A DNA stretch of 64,000 nucleotides from Schistosoma mansoni (GCF_000237925.1 NC_031500.1:17323753-17387752); one strand, 5' to 3'; shown: positions 10,611 through 21,365, counted from the first letter of the stretch. Notes: generated by a model from the letters alone, not told the origin. Made by a program: numbers and translations.

Positions 10611-10829
10611 GAATTACTAAGCGAAATTGTAAATATAACCATTTTCCTATATTAAATAATATTTGGATTGATATTGAATAATTATCTTTGGTTATTGAAC
10701 ATGTCATTCACATAGGGTTATTATTGAAATTTGGTGAAATCTTGAGATCGAGCTAATTACAAGTTCCAGATGAACTTCTAGCAAACGCGGTTGACACTGA
10801 CTATGTTTGGTTACCTATATCTGAAATAT

Positions 10830-11292
10830 GCTCTCACATGGCCACGCGTATATAGCCTCTGACAGGGAAGTCCTACTCGTTGCCTTCTCGTGGCATTACT
10901 GTTGTTTACGAAATTGAAAGGACGAAAAGCGAATGTTCGACGCTTTAAGCGGGTTGATGGACACGGTGAGTTCACCTAGGAGAGTTGGAAAACCCTGATT
11001 CCAAACCCATGGTGTACATGGACTCCAGTATCCTGAGGGAACAAATGGCGTATGAATCAATCGTTGGTCACTGGCTACCATGGGACTGCATCTCCTCATG
11101 ATGCTCCACTGTCTTGTGGATCAGACCTCTAGATCAAAGGTTCCGGGTATGGTCCCCTAAGAAAACCACCTGCTTCGGTTTGTGCACCCGGGTAGTATCA
11201 CAGCGCTCACACAATTCAAATGAGATTTGTGTGGCGCATATCTATTTGGTGCCCCTTTGTACCAATATTTATGTGTTTAAATAAATAAATAG
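10830..11292 (+). mobile_element. Short RTE derivative (5' UTR joined to 3' UTR), 5'-truncated
   Basis: About 460 bp made of the 5' untranslated sequence of the full RTE at 36897-40780 followed directly by its 3' terminal 60 or so bases and a TAAA-type tail; the coding region is absent. A 13-bp direct repeat, ATATCTGAAATAT, flanks it (10817-10829 and 11293-11305) as a target-site duplication. The first 60 or so bases of the family are missing. Confidence 0.8.
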
Positions 11293-11509
11293 ATATCTGA
11301 AATATCCATCAACTGATTAAATCAAAGAAACATTACTAATATTTCATTTAATCAGTCAAATAACATAAGAAATCTACGGTGAAGGAGTGACGCAAGTTAT
11401 TATGTCACCATATCATCAAAATGATTGTTAACTAGTTAGATCAGAAGTTGACCAAGGTAAAAGAAGCAATTGAACATATTTCACATGTTGTAATTTGTAA
11501 TTTGGAGGA

Positions 11510-11588
11510 TTTGGAGTGGGTTGGAGAATGCTGGTCGGCGACTTATGCTCTATTAGGAGTAACAGGAGTAAGTAAGTAAGTAAGTATA
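11510..11588 (+). mobile_element. Short 3' end of the (TAAG)n RTE family
   Basis: Reads TTGGAGAATGCTGGTCGGCG, then TATGCTCTATTAGGAGTAAC and a GTAAGTAAGTAAGTAAG tail. Only the last 80 or so bases remain. Confidence 0.65.
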
Positions 11589-11689
11589 ATTTTTAATAAT
11601 ATACCTTACCTTAAACCTGATTACCTTTTGGATCATTCATTTGGATGTGTATTTGTAGAAAATGAAGAAAGTTGATCAGAAAGAATATT

Positions 11690-11970
11690 CATTGAATTCA
11701 CTTAGTATTGTTTGTTTGAATCTTCCCATTGATGCTTAGGACTGCAACTGGTCAGTCTCTTATTGGCATATGTATATCCTGTGCGTATTGCCTCGATATT
11801 GACTTAATTCACAAGCATTATAAGCAAAAATTGTTAGTGGCTAGCCGTGGAATCCATGACGCGCGTTTCGTCCTATGCGGGTACATCCAGCTGACGAGTC
11901 TCAAATAGGACGAAATGCGCGTCCTGGATTCCACTGCTAGCCACTATCCACCTTTGCTTAAGAATATTCA
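11690..11970 (+). mobile_element. Sm-alpha-type element with hammerhead
   Basis: The left part (TTCACTTAGTATTGTTTGTT through TGCCTCGATATTGACTTAAT) also occurs at 29257 and, reversed, at 34655, 60090 and 63100. An inverted hammerhead half follows, then a plus-strand core: ATCCAG, CTGACGA, GTCTCAAATAGGAC, GAAA, GCGCGTC, CTGGAT. Stem I (ATCCAG/CTGGAT) is intact; stem II has one change and position 15.1 region reads GAAAT. Confidence 0.7.
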
Positions 11971-11979
11971 TTGTTCATT

Positions 11980-12360
11980 TATCTTTGTTTTCATATGATG
12001 GGAATTTTTCACAGTCATTAAGATTTGTTAAACCATAATAGTGAATAGATGTACTGACCTAGACCTAGTTTATAAACCTGTGATTTAAATGACCTTAAAT
12101 GTTGAATATCATCATCAACTGAGTAACTTTTTATACCGTAAATGTTTTTGGACAAGATTGGCTGGTCATATTAAAGGTCAAATGAACAGGTTAAACACAT
12201 CACTCAGAATACAGATCCATTTAATTTTTAGTTTTGTAAGATTTACTTCCAGACTGATCGCTGAATCATGCCAAATTAAAGAATGCTATTCGTCTAAAAT
12301 GAATTCTCTCATTGTTTTATAGCTAAGACATTAGTTTAAATATAGTCCTCTAATGTTTAG
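11980..12360. other. Spacer, nothing recognised
   Basis: An open stretch of 77 codons at 12089-12322 has no recognisable similarity and no coding-like composition. I see no other structure. Confidence 0.35.
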
Positions 12361-12383
12361 AGATTAACCATTTGTAATCTAAT

Positions 12384-12958
12384 ATGGGATCGGATGTAGA
12401 TGTAAAGGTGAGGATTAGCAAAGCAAGGACAGCATTTCTACAATTGAAGAACATATGGAACCCAAAACAACTGTCAACTAATTTCAAAGTGAGAATCTTC
12501 AATATGAACATCAAGTCAGTTCTACTGTACGGAGCTGGAACGTGGAGAACTGCAACATCCATCGTCAAGAAGGTACAAGTATTTATAAACAGTTATCTAC
12601 GCGAAATACTCAACATTCACTGGCCGGATACCATCAGCGACAGCCTTCTCTAGGAGAGAACAAACCTGCTTCCAGTTGAAGAGGAAATTAGGAAAAGATG
12701 TTGGAAGTGGATTGGACATACATTGAGGAAATCACCAAACTGCATCACAAGACATGCGCTAAGTTGAAATGGTGAAGGGAGGCGGGAAAGATGAACGCCA
12801 AAGAACACATTACGTTGGGAAATAGAAACAGATATGAAAAGGATGAATAACAACTGGAAATAACTGGAAAGGATTGCTTGGGACAGGGTTGGATGGAGAA
12901 TGCTGGTGTGCGGCCTATGCTCCTTCACGAGGGGTAACAGGCGTAAGTAAGTGAGTAA
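12384..12958 (+). mobile_element. 5'-truncated RTE-like copy with (TAAG)n tail
   Basis: The plus strand encodes DVDVKVRISKARTAFLQLKN, VLLYGAGTWRTATSIVKKVQ and, after a frameshift at about 12650, [20 protein letters not shown], ending in GTAACAGGCGTAAGTAAGTG. The 5' end lies at the GGATCGGATGTAGATGTAAA word shared with the breaks at 4772 and 10160. Confidence 0.8.
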
Positions 12959-13234
12959 GTAATCTAATATGGATTGACCTAACGATTACCTAGTTCCTCC
13001 AAGAATGTACATGGATATACTGATTGAATTGAAATAAGGAATTATTACACTAACTTCATAAAGGAAAACATAGTAGATTTTGTATATTGTTTCTTGTCAT
13101 CACAAAGAGTAAAACTACATTTCTACTGATTTCATTCTGTTCAAGTTAAATAATGTTTGGATTGGTAAGTCTAATGTTAATCTAACGTTCTTTTTTCATC
13201 GTAAACTTCATATAATTAATATATTCATATAGTT

Positions 13235-13390
13235 TTATTTGAGATCATGAACGGATTGATGTTAGATCACCATTGAAAATCTGGAAGTATTGAACAGTCT
13301 TTTCGTCCCTGTATGGGACTCCTCATCAGTGTGCATCCATGATCTCAATTAAAAATCAACAATCTCCACAACTGTACACTGATAATCTTA
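13235..13390 (-). mobile_element. Degenerate SINE body
   Basis: Reversed, this reads through a TGATGAGGAGTCCCATA-type word and CCATTGAAAATC-like tail sequence. The hammerhead is not intact. Confidence 0.5.
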
Positions 13391-13399
13391 TGGTTTCAT

Positions 13400-14090
13400 T
13401 CAACTGATTAATTTTATTCTTGTAATAATTATTCCTCATAATTGATAAACTGTCATTGTTTTAAGTATCATAGATTTCCTCTTTCATTCATAAGAAGATT
13501 TGTAGCGAATGGGAACACAAGTGGGGACAATCGAATGTATTTGACACGAAAATTACAGACTATGCTGACGAGTGCCAAGTAGCACGAAACCCAGGTCCAG
13601 GGTTTCCTGTTGACCACCTCCAACCACCATCTTATCTCAATATAGTGCACGCAGTGTCGAGCCACCTAGACTAGTGGCCACATTGCAACTTGATCGATAG
13701 TATTCGATCAGCACTAAGAAGGACTTGACACTCATGACATTGATCACCACCCAGTGATTAATCAATTGTGACTATCTCAGTAAAATCTGATAACCTCTAC
13801 AGTAAACAGTTAATTTGCAAACTATCAATCCATTGTCTCAATTTTGACCATTCCTTCCGCAAATATCAGTCCATAGTTTCCGATTATTATTTTTCATACA
13901 TTTTCATACCGATTGCGTTTCGTCTCCGTCCTTTCCTTATCGATTTTCTACTGAAATACATTCAATTCCCGACCATCATTATATACTACTTATGTGGATA
14001 AAAGTAGCTCACACCACAGATTGACTTAATATCTCTACTTAGTTAATTTATTTACTTCAATGTCTGTTTTGGAAAAAAACTTTGTTATAT
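13400..14090. other. Spacer, nothing recognised
   Basis: Short open stretches (13468-13665 minus, 13768-14001 plus) lack any motif I recognise. The word CTGACGAGTGCCAAGTAGCACGAAAC at about 13563-13588 resembles a hammerhead stem II region, but no pairing stem I was identified. Confidence 0.35.
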
Positions 14091-14329
14091 TTCAATTGAC
14101 TAACGCTTTCAATTATGAAAATACTAAATCTCCATAAAAAACCCCTTCTGATAGTAATAATCATATGCTCACTAGTGACTGACTTCGAGAGGTAAATACA
14201 GGTGTTCTAGTGAGAAGCAGTGACCGGTGGAGTTCAAACCAAGTCTGTTGTGAGATAGGAACTCACTGAAGACGATTGATGAATGGTTGCTCAACTTCGT
14301 GGATTGGTTGGAGTTAGACATGAACACTA

Positions 14330-14530
14330 TCGGATGCCGGCTCAGTGGTCTATCGGTTAAATGCTCTGGTGCGAGACTGGTAGGTCCTAGGTTCGAATCT
14401 CGTGAGGTGAGGTCGTGGATGCGCACTGCTGAGGAGTCCCATAATAGGACGAAACGGTCGTCCAGTGCTTCTAGGTTTTCCCTGATGGTCTAGCTTCAAT
14501 TGACTCATGATTTCAACTATGAATATATTT
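14330..14530 (+). mobile_element. tRNA-derived SINE with complete hammerhead
   Basis: Full family copy: a tRNA-like head with an A-box-like word (TGCCGGCTCAGTGGTCTATC) and B box (GGTTCGAATC at 14391-14400), then the hammerhead, then a tail common to all copies (GGTCTAGCTTCAATTGACTC, ATGATTTCAACTATGA). Pol III transcription is expected from the boxes; mobilisation would depend on a partner reverse transcriptase. Confidence 0.8.
14423..14468 (+). ncRNA. Type I hammerhead ribozyme, core intact
   Basis: Stem I GCACTG (14423-14428) pairs with CAGTGC (14463-14468). The core CTGAGGA is at 14429-14435, stem II GTCC/GGAC at 14436-14439 and 14447-14450, and GAAA at 14451-14454. A two-pair stem III precedes the cleavage triplet GTC at 14460-14462. 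All conserved core bases are present. The very short stem III is typical of SINE-borne schistosome hammerheads and makes the monomer weak. Confidence 0.8.
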
Positions 14531-14837
14531 TATTGGACATCGTTTTAGTGGTTATTTGTTGTAATGTTAGATGAAGATATATAAACAAACCAAGAGTGCC
14601 AGTGATCCGTATAAAGTTTAGAAATTAGTTGGGAATAATAAGACATATATATTAGTAATTATTAGGTCAAACATAAGGTTATGGTAAACAGAATATAGAA
14701 ACATAATAGTTCAGTTATTTAGTAACTATACAATTAAAAACATAATCCATGTAGTTGTTACATAAGAGGTATTATTTCTTTACATTTCATTCTAGTACAT
14801 TATAAGTGGATCCTTAATAACAATCACATTGCATAAT

Positions 14838-15358
14838 TGTTATATCGATTGCTTGAGTGCCTTGTTAAATATATGAACGTGATAAGACCGCCAATTGGAG
14901 AGCAGTGAATTATCAATCAAACTAGTGATATACGAAAAACCGTATGAGCAGTCTTGAGTACTTAATTAGTTCCGTTTTCTGCCTAGCCTAGCCCAGCCAG
15001 TTAAGTCCAGAACACCAATAACAGTCTCCGTAATATGAATCATTATTCTCAAACATACTGGGTTTATATACCAAACAAACTGACCACATCATACCATAAA
15101 TTGAACATAATATTTGTACAAGATTTAGCCAAATGTGACTGTGAATAGGGGGAACAGTCATTAATAGACTAGAGATAACTCAAGAATGGTAAGTCGTATA
15201 ATAATAGTCTATAAGTCAAAATAAAGCTCATAATAAGAGGGATATGAATATGGATACTTTAGCTACTTAACAATTATATAATAGGAAATGTACTCATCAT
15301 ATTGGTCAATAAATAGTCCTGAAAAGTTACCATTCATAAATCTCCATGATATATAACA
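14838..15358 (-). mobile_element. Solo LTR with perfect 5-bp target duplication
   Basis: 521 bp, second copy of the LTR at 531-1050, reversed. It has the same TGTTATA...ATATAACA termini and is flanked by ATAAT on both sides (14833-14837 and 15359-15363). Five-base duplications fit Gypsy- or BEL-type integrases. No internal region is present, so the provirus was lost by LTR-LTR recombination. Confidence 0.8.
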
Positions 15359-15689
15359 ATAATATCTATAAATCTCTATCTTAAATCAGTATATATAAGA
15401 GTACAAACCATGAGTCTTACTTGAAGAAATCAAATCAATATACTTCAAGTTTTCATATGAGTACTTTCTTTCTGAATTGTTAATTTATTTAAGATATTTT
15501 GTAATCTAGTCCTTGTATTATTTATCTCAGGTCTAATATCAGTGAACCCTATTAGTAACTAACTTGCAAAAAGAAAGTCTTGAATTCGTTGAGGAAATCA
15601 GGATCAAACGACTGACAACAAATTCATCAAATTAAAATTATAAAACTTAATATGAATTAGTATAACACTAATAGCTGAATTCATGGATC

Positions 15690-16490
15690 AATGTAAACTT
15701 TTGATGGAGTTTTGTTCTCTCAGCTAGATGGTTTGGTCGTAGAGCTTTCGTCGTCCTTCTGAACGACATCATCAGTACAAACTTCAGGTAGAAGTGAAGT
15801 GTTTGAATTTCTCCGCATGTGGTTCACAGTTGGTCCTGTACACCTCGATGTTGATTGGTTGTTGTTGACCTTAAATCTGTCATTGTATATTTCTTTGTTT
15901 TGGTTGTATCTCCTATTGGTTTGATTTTTATTCCTATATTTCTGCATAATTTTTCTGATTGATTGAGAAATTGAATTGATTTAAATGTGCTTGTTTATTG
16001 TTAATTGACCTGAGTGCCAAGCGTCTGAAAATTCTCTGGTGTTTTTGGAATTGCTTCTGTCCAAAATCTCCACATTTTTCCGGTCGAATGTGTATCCGTA
16101 GTTGTCCACGTGTATTGATATAAGTGAAGACATGTCGTGGTGTTTGATGTTCATGCATGTGAAGATGAAGAGGGCGTCCGCTTTGTCCTATGTAGTGTTT
16201 GTCGCAGTTGACACAATTTATTTTGTAGATGATGTTTGGTTTGTCTATTTCTGTCATTTAATCCTTTGGTTTAAATGAGATTGAATGGAGGGATTTTGTT
16301 GGTTTGTGGGCGACGCCTATTCCGATGGTTTTCAGCAGCCTCGTTGTCGTTTTACTTCTACCCGAATTTTGCACTGATGATGTCGTTTAGAAGGACGATG
16401 AAAGCTCCAAGACCAAACCATCCAACTGAGAGAACAAAACTTCATCAAAATCACCCACCTGAACTACAAATCTTCTCCACCATCTCAATC
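15690..16490 (-). mobile_element. Penelope-like retroelement fragment with inverted termini
   Basis: A GIY-YIG endonuclease frame (15934-16257, minus) and its downstream terminal sequence (15690-15870) are followed on the right by an inverted copy of that terminal sequence (about 16360-16480, plus). Both ends carry a hammerhead-like CTGATGA...GAAA core. The reverse transcriptase part is absent. Penelope-like elements are known for GIY-YIG endonucleases, LTR-like termini in variable orientation and hammerhead motifs; all three are seen. Confidence 0.7.
15934..16257 (-). CDS. GIY-YIG endonuclease domain of a Penelope-like element (partial)
   Basis: 107 codons. The domain begins with IIYKINCVNCDKHYIGQSGR, where the YK-I / YIG pair and the following G-R are the GIY-YIG signature as it appears in Penelope-like elements, including the C-x2-C linker. 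HMHEH follows, consistent with the conserved helix of the family. Downstream residues are polar and less conserved. There is no attached reverse transcriptase upstream: the element is cut at about 16260, where inverted sequence begins. Expression is unlikely, since no promoter or RT is present. The domain identity is confident; whether it is active is not. Confidence 0.7.
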   Translation of the reverse strand: MTEIDKPNIIYKINCVNCDKHYIGQSGRPLHLHMHEHQTPRHVFTYINTRGQLRIHIRPEKCGDFGQKQFQKHQRIFRRLALRSINNKQAHLNQFNFSINQKNYAEI

Positions 16491-16614
16491 TAAACTACAC
16501 AACTATTTAGTGTTTTCAGATATTCAATGTTGGTCTATCTTAGATTGACTCATCAATTTAACATTTTTATTTCGTCAACGTTAACACAAAAACTGTAAAT
16601 AACCAACTAATTTA

Positions 16615-16930
16615 TTGTCAGAAGGGGGTTTTATGAGGATTTTAGTAATTTTATAGTTGAATTCATTAGTCAATTGAAGCTAGACAACCATGAGAAACCT
16701 AGATCGATTGAAGTTAAACATTAACACTATTGGATGCTAGCTCAGTGGTCTTAAGGTTAACCAATACCGCTCAAGATTGATAAATCCTGAGTTCGAATCG
16801 CGTGAGGCGTTGTCGTGGATGCGCAATGCTGAGGAGTCTCACTATAGGATGAAACAACCATTCAATGTTTCCATGTTTCACATGATGGTCTAGCTTCAAT
16901 TGATTCATGATCTCAACTATAAAACCTATT
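16615..16930. mobile_element. Inverted pair of SINE copies, the right one with tRNA head
   Basis: A minus-strand tail fragment (16615-16710, beginning AGAAGGGGGTTTTATGAGGA) faces a plus-strand full copy (16735-16930). The right copy has tRNA-like boxes and a hammerhead with CTGAGGAGTCTCACTATAGG and GATGAAAC, slightly decayed. Confidence 0.65.
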
Positions 16931-17707
16931 TAATAGACATTTATTTTTCAAAAAAAACAACATTTTTCGTGTTTTTCTGGAAATTTACCGAAAATAATTT
17001 TATTAATTCAACAACATTAGCCAGAATAACATTTATTCATTTAGAGGTGTTGAGGTTCATTTACTAATTAAATGAGAATACCAAAAAAATTTAAAAAAAA
17101 CAACAAACAAACAACTAAAGAATTAGTTAGCAACTAGTTAGTATTCAATCATGTTTATCATTTTTTTAAAAAAAATAAAAAGAGAAAAAAAAATTGAAAA
17201 AAAATCGAAAAAAGAAACGATAAAACATTTCAGTAAAAAATAATTTTTAAATTAATATTGCAATAATGGTTAAGTGTAACAAATAGATATTCATGCTCAA
17301 AATGGATATAAATATATAAAATTATATATAAGATTAACAAGGGAATTGTTGTAGGCAGTAAATGAACACAAATAAAGATAATGGAGTTGATAAAGTGATA
17401 ACTAGCGGAAAAAGTAGTGAATAGAAAAAACAATAACGACAGGAATATATGATCATAGAGAATCCTGCGTTCAGATCACTGATATAAACCCATTTGAGGA
17501 TATAAAGCATAATGTGCGCATGCCTATGCGCTAAGCTTACTGACTAAATTACTAGTCCACCCAATCTTCCACTATTCTCAACCATTTCACTACTAACACC
17601 TACACCTACTCGCAAACAATCAACAAACAATTGCCAATTGTGGTCTCGTCACACTGTCCCATACACACTAACTAAGCCTACACAATCAACCATCACCTGT
17701 CCTCCCT

Positions 17708-18080
17708 CATAACTCACTGCTCCATACAGACACATTCAATCATTCACTATACACTAGAATCCAGTCCAACTAAGTCAATTCTATTCAATAGTCCATGTGC
17801 AATCATTGATAATCACACAATCAACCATCACCTCACCTCATCTCATAACACTTACCACCATACTAATTAACCAGAATACACTCAACTACTCACTGACTCC
17901 TATCATTATACTACTAGATGGCCACAACTAATTGATTCATTATGCGTCAATAATCGTATGCAGCATCAATTCAAACTGTATGTAGTGATTATCATTGCAT
18001 ATCAACTATTGAATACAATCACTTAGTTGGACTCGATTCTAGTATGTAGTGAATCATCTAATATGTCTGTACGGAGCACT
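17708..18080. repeat. Imperfect inverted repeat inside the U5 unit
   Basis: Arms of about 105 bp (17708-17813 and 17975-18080) read as imperfect reverse complements: AGTCCAACTAAGT in one faces ACTTAGTTGGACT in the other. A loop of about 160 bp separates them. The same fold-back is present in the second and third units, at +1185 and +2370. Confidence 0.7.
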
Positions 18081-18542
18081 CAGTTATTATTTCATTATTC
18101 AATTAATATGCTCGTTCATTTGTTTCCGTTGATGTGTGTCCACCTGGATCTATGTGTAATTCTGGTCTATGAGTGTGAGTGGTTGTGAGTGTATGAAATA
18201 AGTTGTCTGTTGGTTGGCATGTGAATCTGGCCCAAAACGATCGGATAGGAACGGTGCCGTGAAATTTCGACGAGAAACTCTATATCCTACTGAAATACAG
18301 TAGATCAGCGACAGTGTGTATGTTGTGATTGTATGGAATGGTTGAACTGGTGTTTACCGTGTCAATAGTTCAAATGTTTGATGAGAATATTGTGTGAAAT
18401 ATAGCTGGTCGTGTTTATTGTTTAGTATCGGTGTCAGATGATTATGGTGTTTTATTGATACAAGAAGTTGTGTGCAAAACGTAGCGTGTATATATGATAA
18501 TGTATTATTAGTGGTATACATTGCACTAGACGGTTGACTTTC

Positions 18543-18664
18543 ATAACTCTGGTGTCTCCTCATTTGCGGATAAATCTTTCGCCTTTTACTAAAGATTTCC
18601 GTGGGGAGGCACAATACAATGAGTCTTATCTCATTTTTTCCAACTCCGTCCTTGCACGGAGTAT
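18543..18664 (+). ncRNA. U5 spliceosomal snRNA, copy 1
   Basis: U5 snRNA is the core RNA of the U5 and U4/U6.U5 snRNPs; its loop 1 holds the exons during splicing. Here the 5' end reads AACTCTGG as in other animals. Loop 1 GCCTTTTACT (18581-18590) is invariant and closed by AAATCTTT/AAAGATTT. The Sm site ATTTTTT is at 18633-18639. A 3' hairpin ACTCCGT/ACGGAGT (18643-18649, 18656-18662) follows. The length of about 120 nt is typical. Exact ends are inferred from the family. Promoter elements should lie in the 70 bp upstream, but I could not define them. Confidence 0.93.
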
Positions 18665-19727
18665 AATCAAACAATATAGGTAGCATAGACAGCATACTGT
18701 GCGCATGCCTATGCGCTAAGCTTACTGACTAAATTACTAGTCCACCCAATCTTCCACTATTCTCAACCATTTCACTACTAACACCTACACCTACTCGCAA
18801 ACAATCAACAAACAATTGCCAATTGTGGTCTCGTCACACTGTCCCATACACACTAACTAAGCCTACACAATCAACCATCACCTGTCCTCCCTCATAACTC
18901 ACTGCTCCATACAGACACATTCAATCATTCACTATACACTAGAATCCAGTCCAACTAAGTCAATTCTATTCAATAGTCCATGTGCAATCATTGATAATCA
19001 CACAATCAACCATCACCTCACCTCATCTCATAACACTTACCACCATACTAATTAACCAGAATACACTCAACTACTCACTGACTCCTATCATTATACTACT
19101 AGATGGCCACAACTAATTGATTCATTATGCGTCAATAATCGTATGCAGCATCAATTCAAACTGTATGTAGTGATTATCATTGCATATCAACTATTGAATA
19201 CAATCACTTAGTTGGACTCGATTCTAGTATGTAGTGAATCATCTAATATGTCTGTACGGAGCACTCAGTTATTATTTCATTATTCAATTAATATGCTCGT
19301 TCATTTGTTTCCGTTGATGTGTGTCCACCTGGATCTATGTGTAATTCTGGTCTATGAGTGTGAGTGGTTGTGAGTGTATGAAATAAGTTGTCTGTTGGTT
19401 GGCATGTGAATCTGGCCCAAAACGATCGGATAGGAACGGTGCCGTGAAATTTCGACGAGAAACTCTATATCCTACTGAAATACAGTAGATCAGCGACAGT
19501 GTGTATGTTGTGATTGTATGGAATGGTTGAACTGGTGTTTACCGTGTCAATAGTTCAAATGTTTGATGAGAATATTGTGTGAAATATAGCTGGTCGTGTT
19601 TATTGTTTAGTATCGGTGTCAGATGATTATGGTGTTTTATTGATACAAGAAGTTGTGTGCAAAACGTAGCGTGTATATATGATAATGTATTATTAGTGGT
19701 ATACATTGCACTAGACGGTTGACTTTC

Positions 19728-19849
19728 ATAACTCTGGTGTCTCCTCATTTGCGGATAAATCTTTCGCCTTTTACTAAAGATTTCCGTGGGGAGGCACAAT
19801 ACAATGAGTCTTATCTCATTTTTTCCAACTCCGTCCTTGCACGGAGTAT
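19728..19849 (+). ncRNA. U5 spliceosomal snRNA, copy 2
   Basis: Identical by eye to the copy at 18543, displaced by exactly 1185 bp. Loop 1, the Sm site and the 3' hairpin are all present, so it should be equally functional. Confidence 0.93.
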
Positions 19850-20912
19850 AATCAAACAATATAGGTAGCATAGACAGCATACTGTGCGCATGCCTATGCG
19901 CTAAGCTTACTGACTAAATTACTAGTCCACCCAATCTTCCACTATTCTCAACCATTTCACTACTAACACCTACACCTACTCGCAAACAATCAACAAACAA
20001 TTGCCAATTGTGGTCTCGTCACACTGTCCCATACACACTAACTAAGCCTACACAATCAACCATCACCTGTCCTCCCTCATAACTCACTGCTCCATACAGA
20101 CACATTCAATCATTCACTATACACTAGAATCCAGTCCAACTAAGTCAATTCTATTCAATAGTCCATGTGCAATCATTGATAATCACACAATCAACCATCA
20201 CCTCACCTCATCTCATAACACTTACCACCATACTAATTAACCAGAATACACTCAACTACTCACTGACTCCTATCATTATACTACTAGATGGCCACAACTA
20301 ATTGATTCATTATGCGTCAATAATCGTATGCAGCATCAATTCAAACTGTATGTAGTGATTATCATTGCATATCAACTATTGAATACAATCACTTAGTTGG
20401 ACTCGATTCTAGTATGTAGTGAATCATCTAATATGTCTGTACGGAGCACTCAGTTATTATTTCATTATTCAATTAATATGCTCGTTCATTTGTTTCCGTT
20501 GATGTGTGTCCACCTGGATCTATGTGTAATTCTGGTCTATGAGTGTGAGTGGTTGTGAGTGTATGAAATAAGTTGTCTGTTGGTTGGCATGTGAATCTGG
20601 CCCAAAACGATCGGATAGGAACGGTGCCGTGAAATTTCGACGAGAAACTCTATATCCTACTGAAATACAGTAGATCAGCGACAGTGTGTATGTTGTGATT
20701 GTATGGAATGGTTGAACTGGTGTTTACCGTGTCAATAGTTCAAATGTTTGATGAGAATATTGTGTGAAATATAGCTGGTCGTGTTTATTGTTTAGTATCG
20801 GTGTCAGATGATTATGGTGTTTTATTGATACAAGAAGTTGTGTGCAAAACGTAGCGTGTATATATGATAATGTATTATTAGTGGTATACATTGCACTAGA
20901 CGGTTGACTTTC

Positions 20913-21034
20913 ATAACTCTGGTGTCTCCTCATTTGCGGATAAATCTTTCGCCTTTTACTAAAGATTTCCGTGGGGAGGCACAATACAATGAGTCTTATC
21001 TCATTTTTTCCAACTCCGTCCTTGCACGGAGTAT
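20913..21034 (+). ncRNA. U5 spliceosomal snRNA, copy 3
   Basis: Identical by eye to the copies at 18543 and 19728, in the last complete unit of the array. The next unit is broken off before its U5 gene. Confidence 0.93.
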
Positions 21035-21365
21035 AATCAAACAATATAGGTAGCATAGACAGCATACTGTGCGCATGCCTATGCGCTAAGCTTACTGACT
21101 AAATTACTAGTCCACCCAATCTTCCACTATTCTCAACCATTTCACTACTAACACCTACACCTACTCGCAAACAATCAACAAACAATTGCCAATTGTGGTC
21201 TCGTCACACTGTCCCATACACACTAACTAAGCCTACACAATCAACCATCACCTGTCCTCCCTCATAACTCACTGCTCCATACAGACACATTCAATCATTC
21301 ACTATACACTAGAATCCAGTCCAACTAAGTCAATTCTATTCAATAGTCCATGTGCAATCATTGAT

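Larger units (their letters stand above)
17507..21365 (+). repeat. Tandem array of an 1185-bp U5 snRNA unit, 3.25 copies
   Basis: The unit repeats at exactly 1185 bp; for example TGTGCGCATGCCTATGCG starts at 17513, 18698, 19883 and 21068. I found no differences between copies by eye. The first half of each unit is C/A-rich and the second half T/G-rich, and each complete unit ends with a U5 snRNA gene. The fourth copy stops at 21365 before its U5 gene. A 113-codon open frame on the opposite strand of each unit is antisense to U5 and is not a gene. Near-identity implies recent amplification or concerted evolution. Confidence 0.95.

Noticed and set aside
18230-18330. Possible second small RNA in the U5 unit (CCTACTG...CAGTAGG-like hairpin)
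   Set aside because: No match to snRNA, 5S or spliced-leader sequences that I know; a short hairpin alone is insufficient.
18354-18695. 113-codon open frame on the minus strand, repeated identically at 19539-19880 and 20724-21065
   Set aside because: It is antisense to the U5 snRNA gene in each unit. Identity between copies comes from the tandem array, not protein conservation.
17507-21365. Regularly spaced identical repeats, considered as a CRISPR-like or satellite array
   Set aside because: The unit is 1185 bp with no spacers, contains U5 snRNA, and the genome is eukaryotic.
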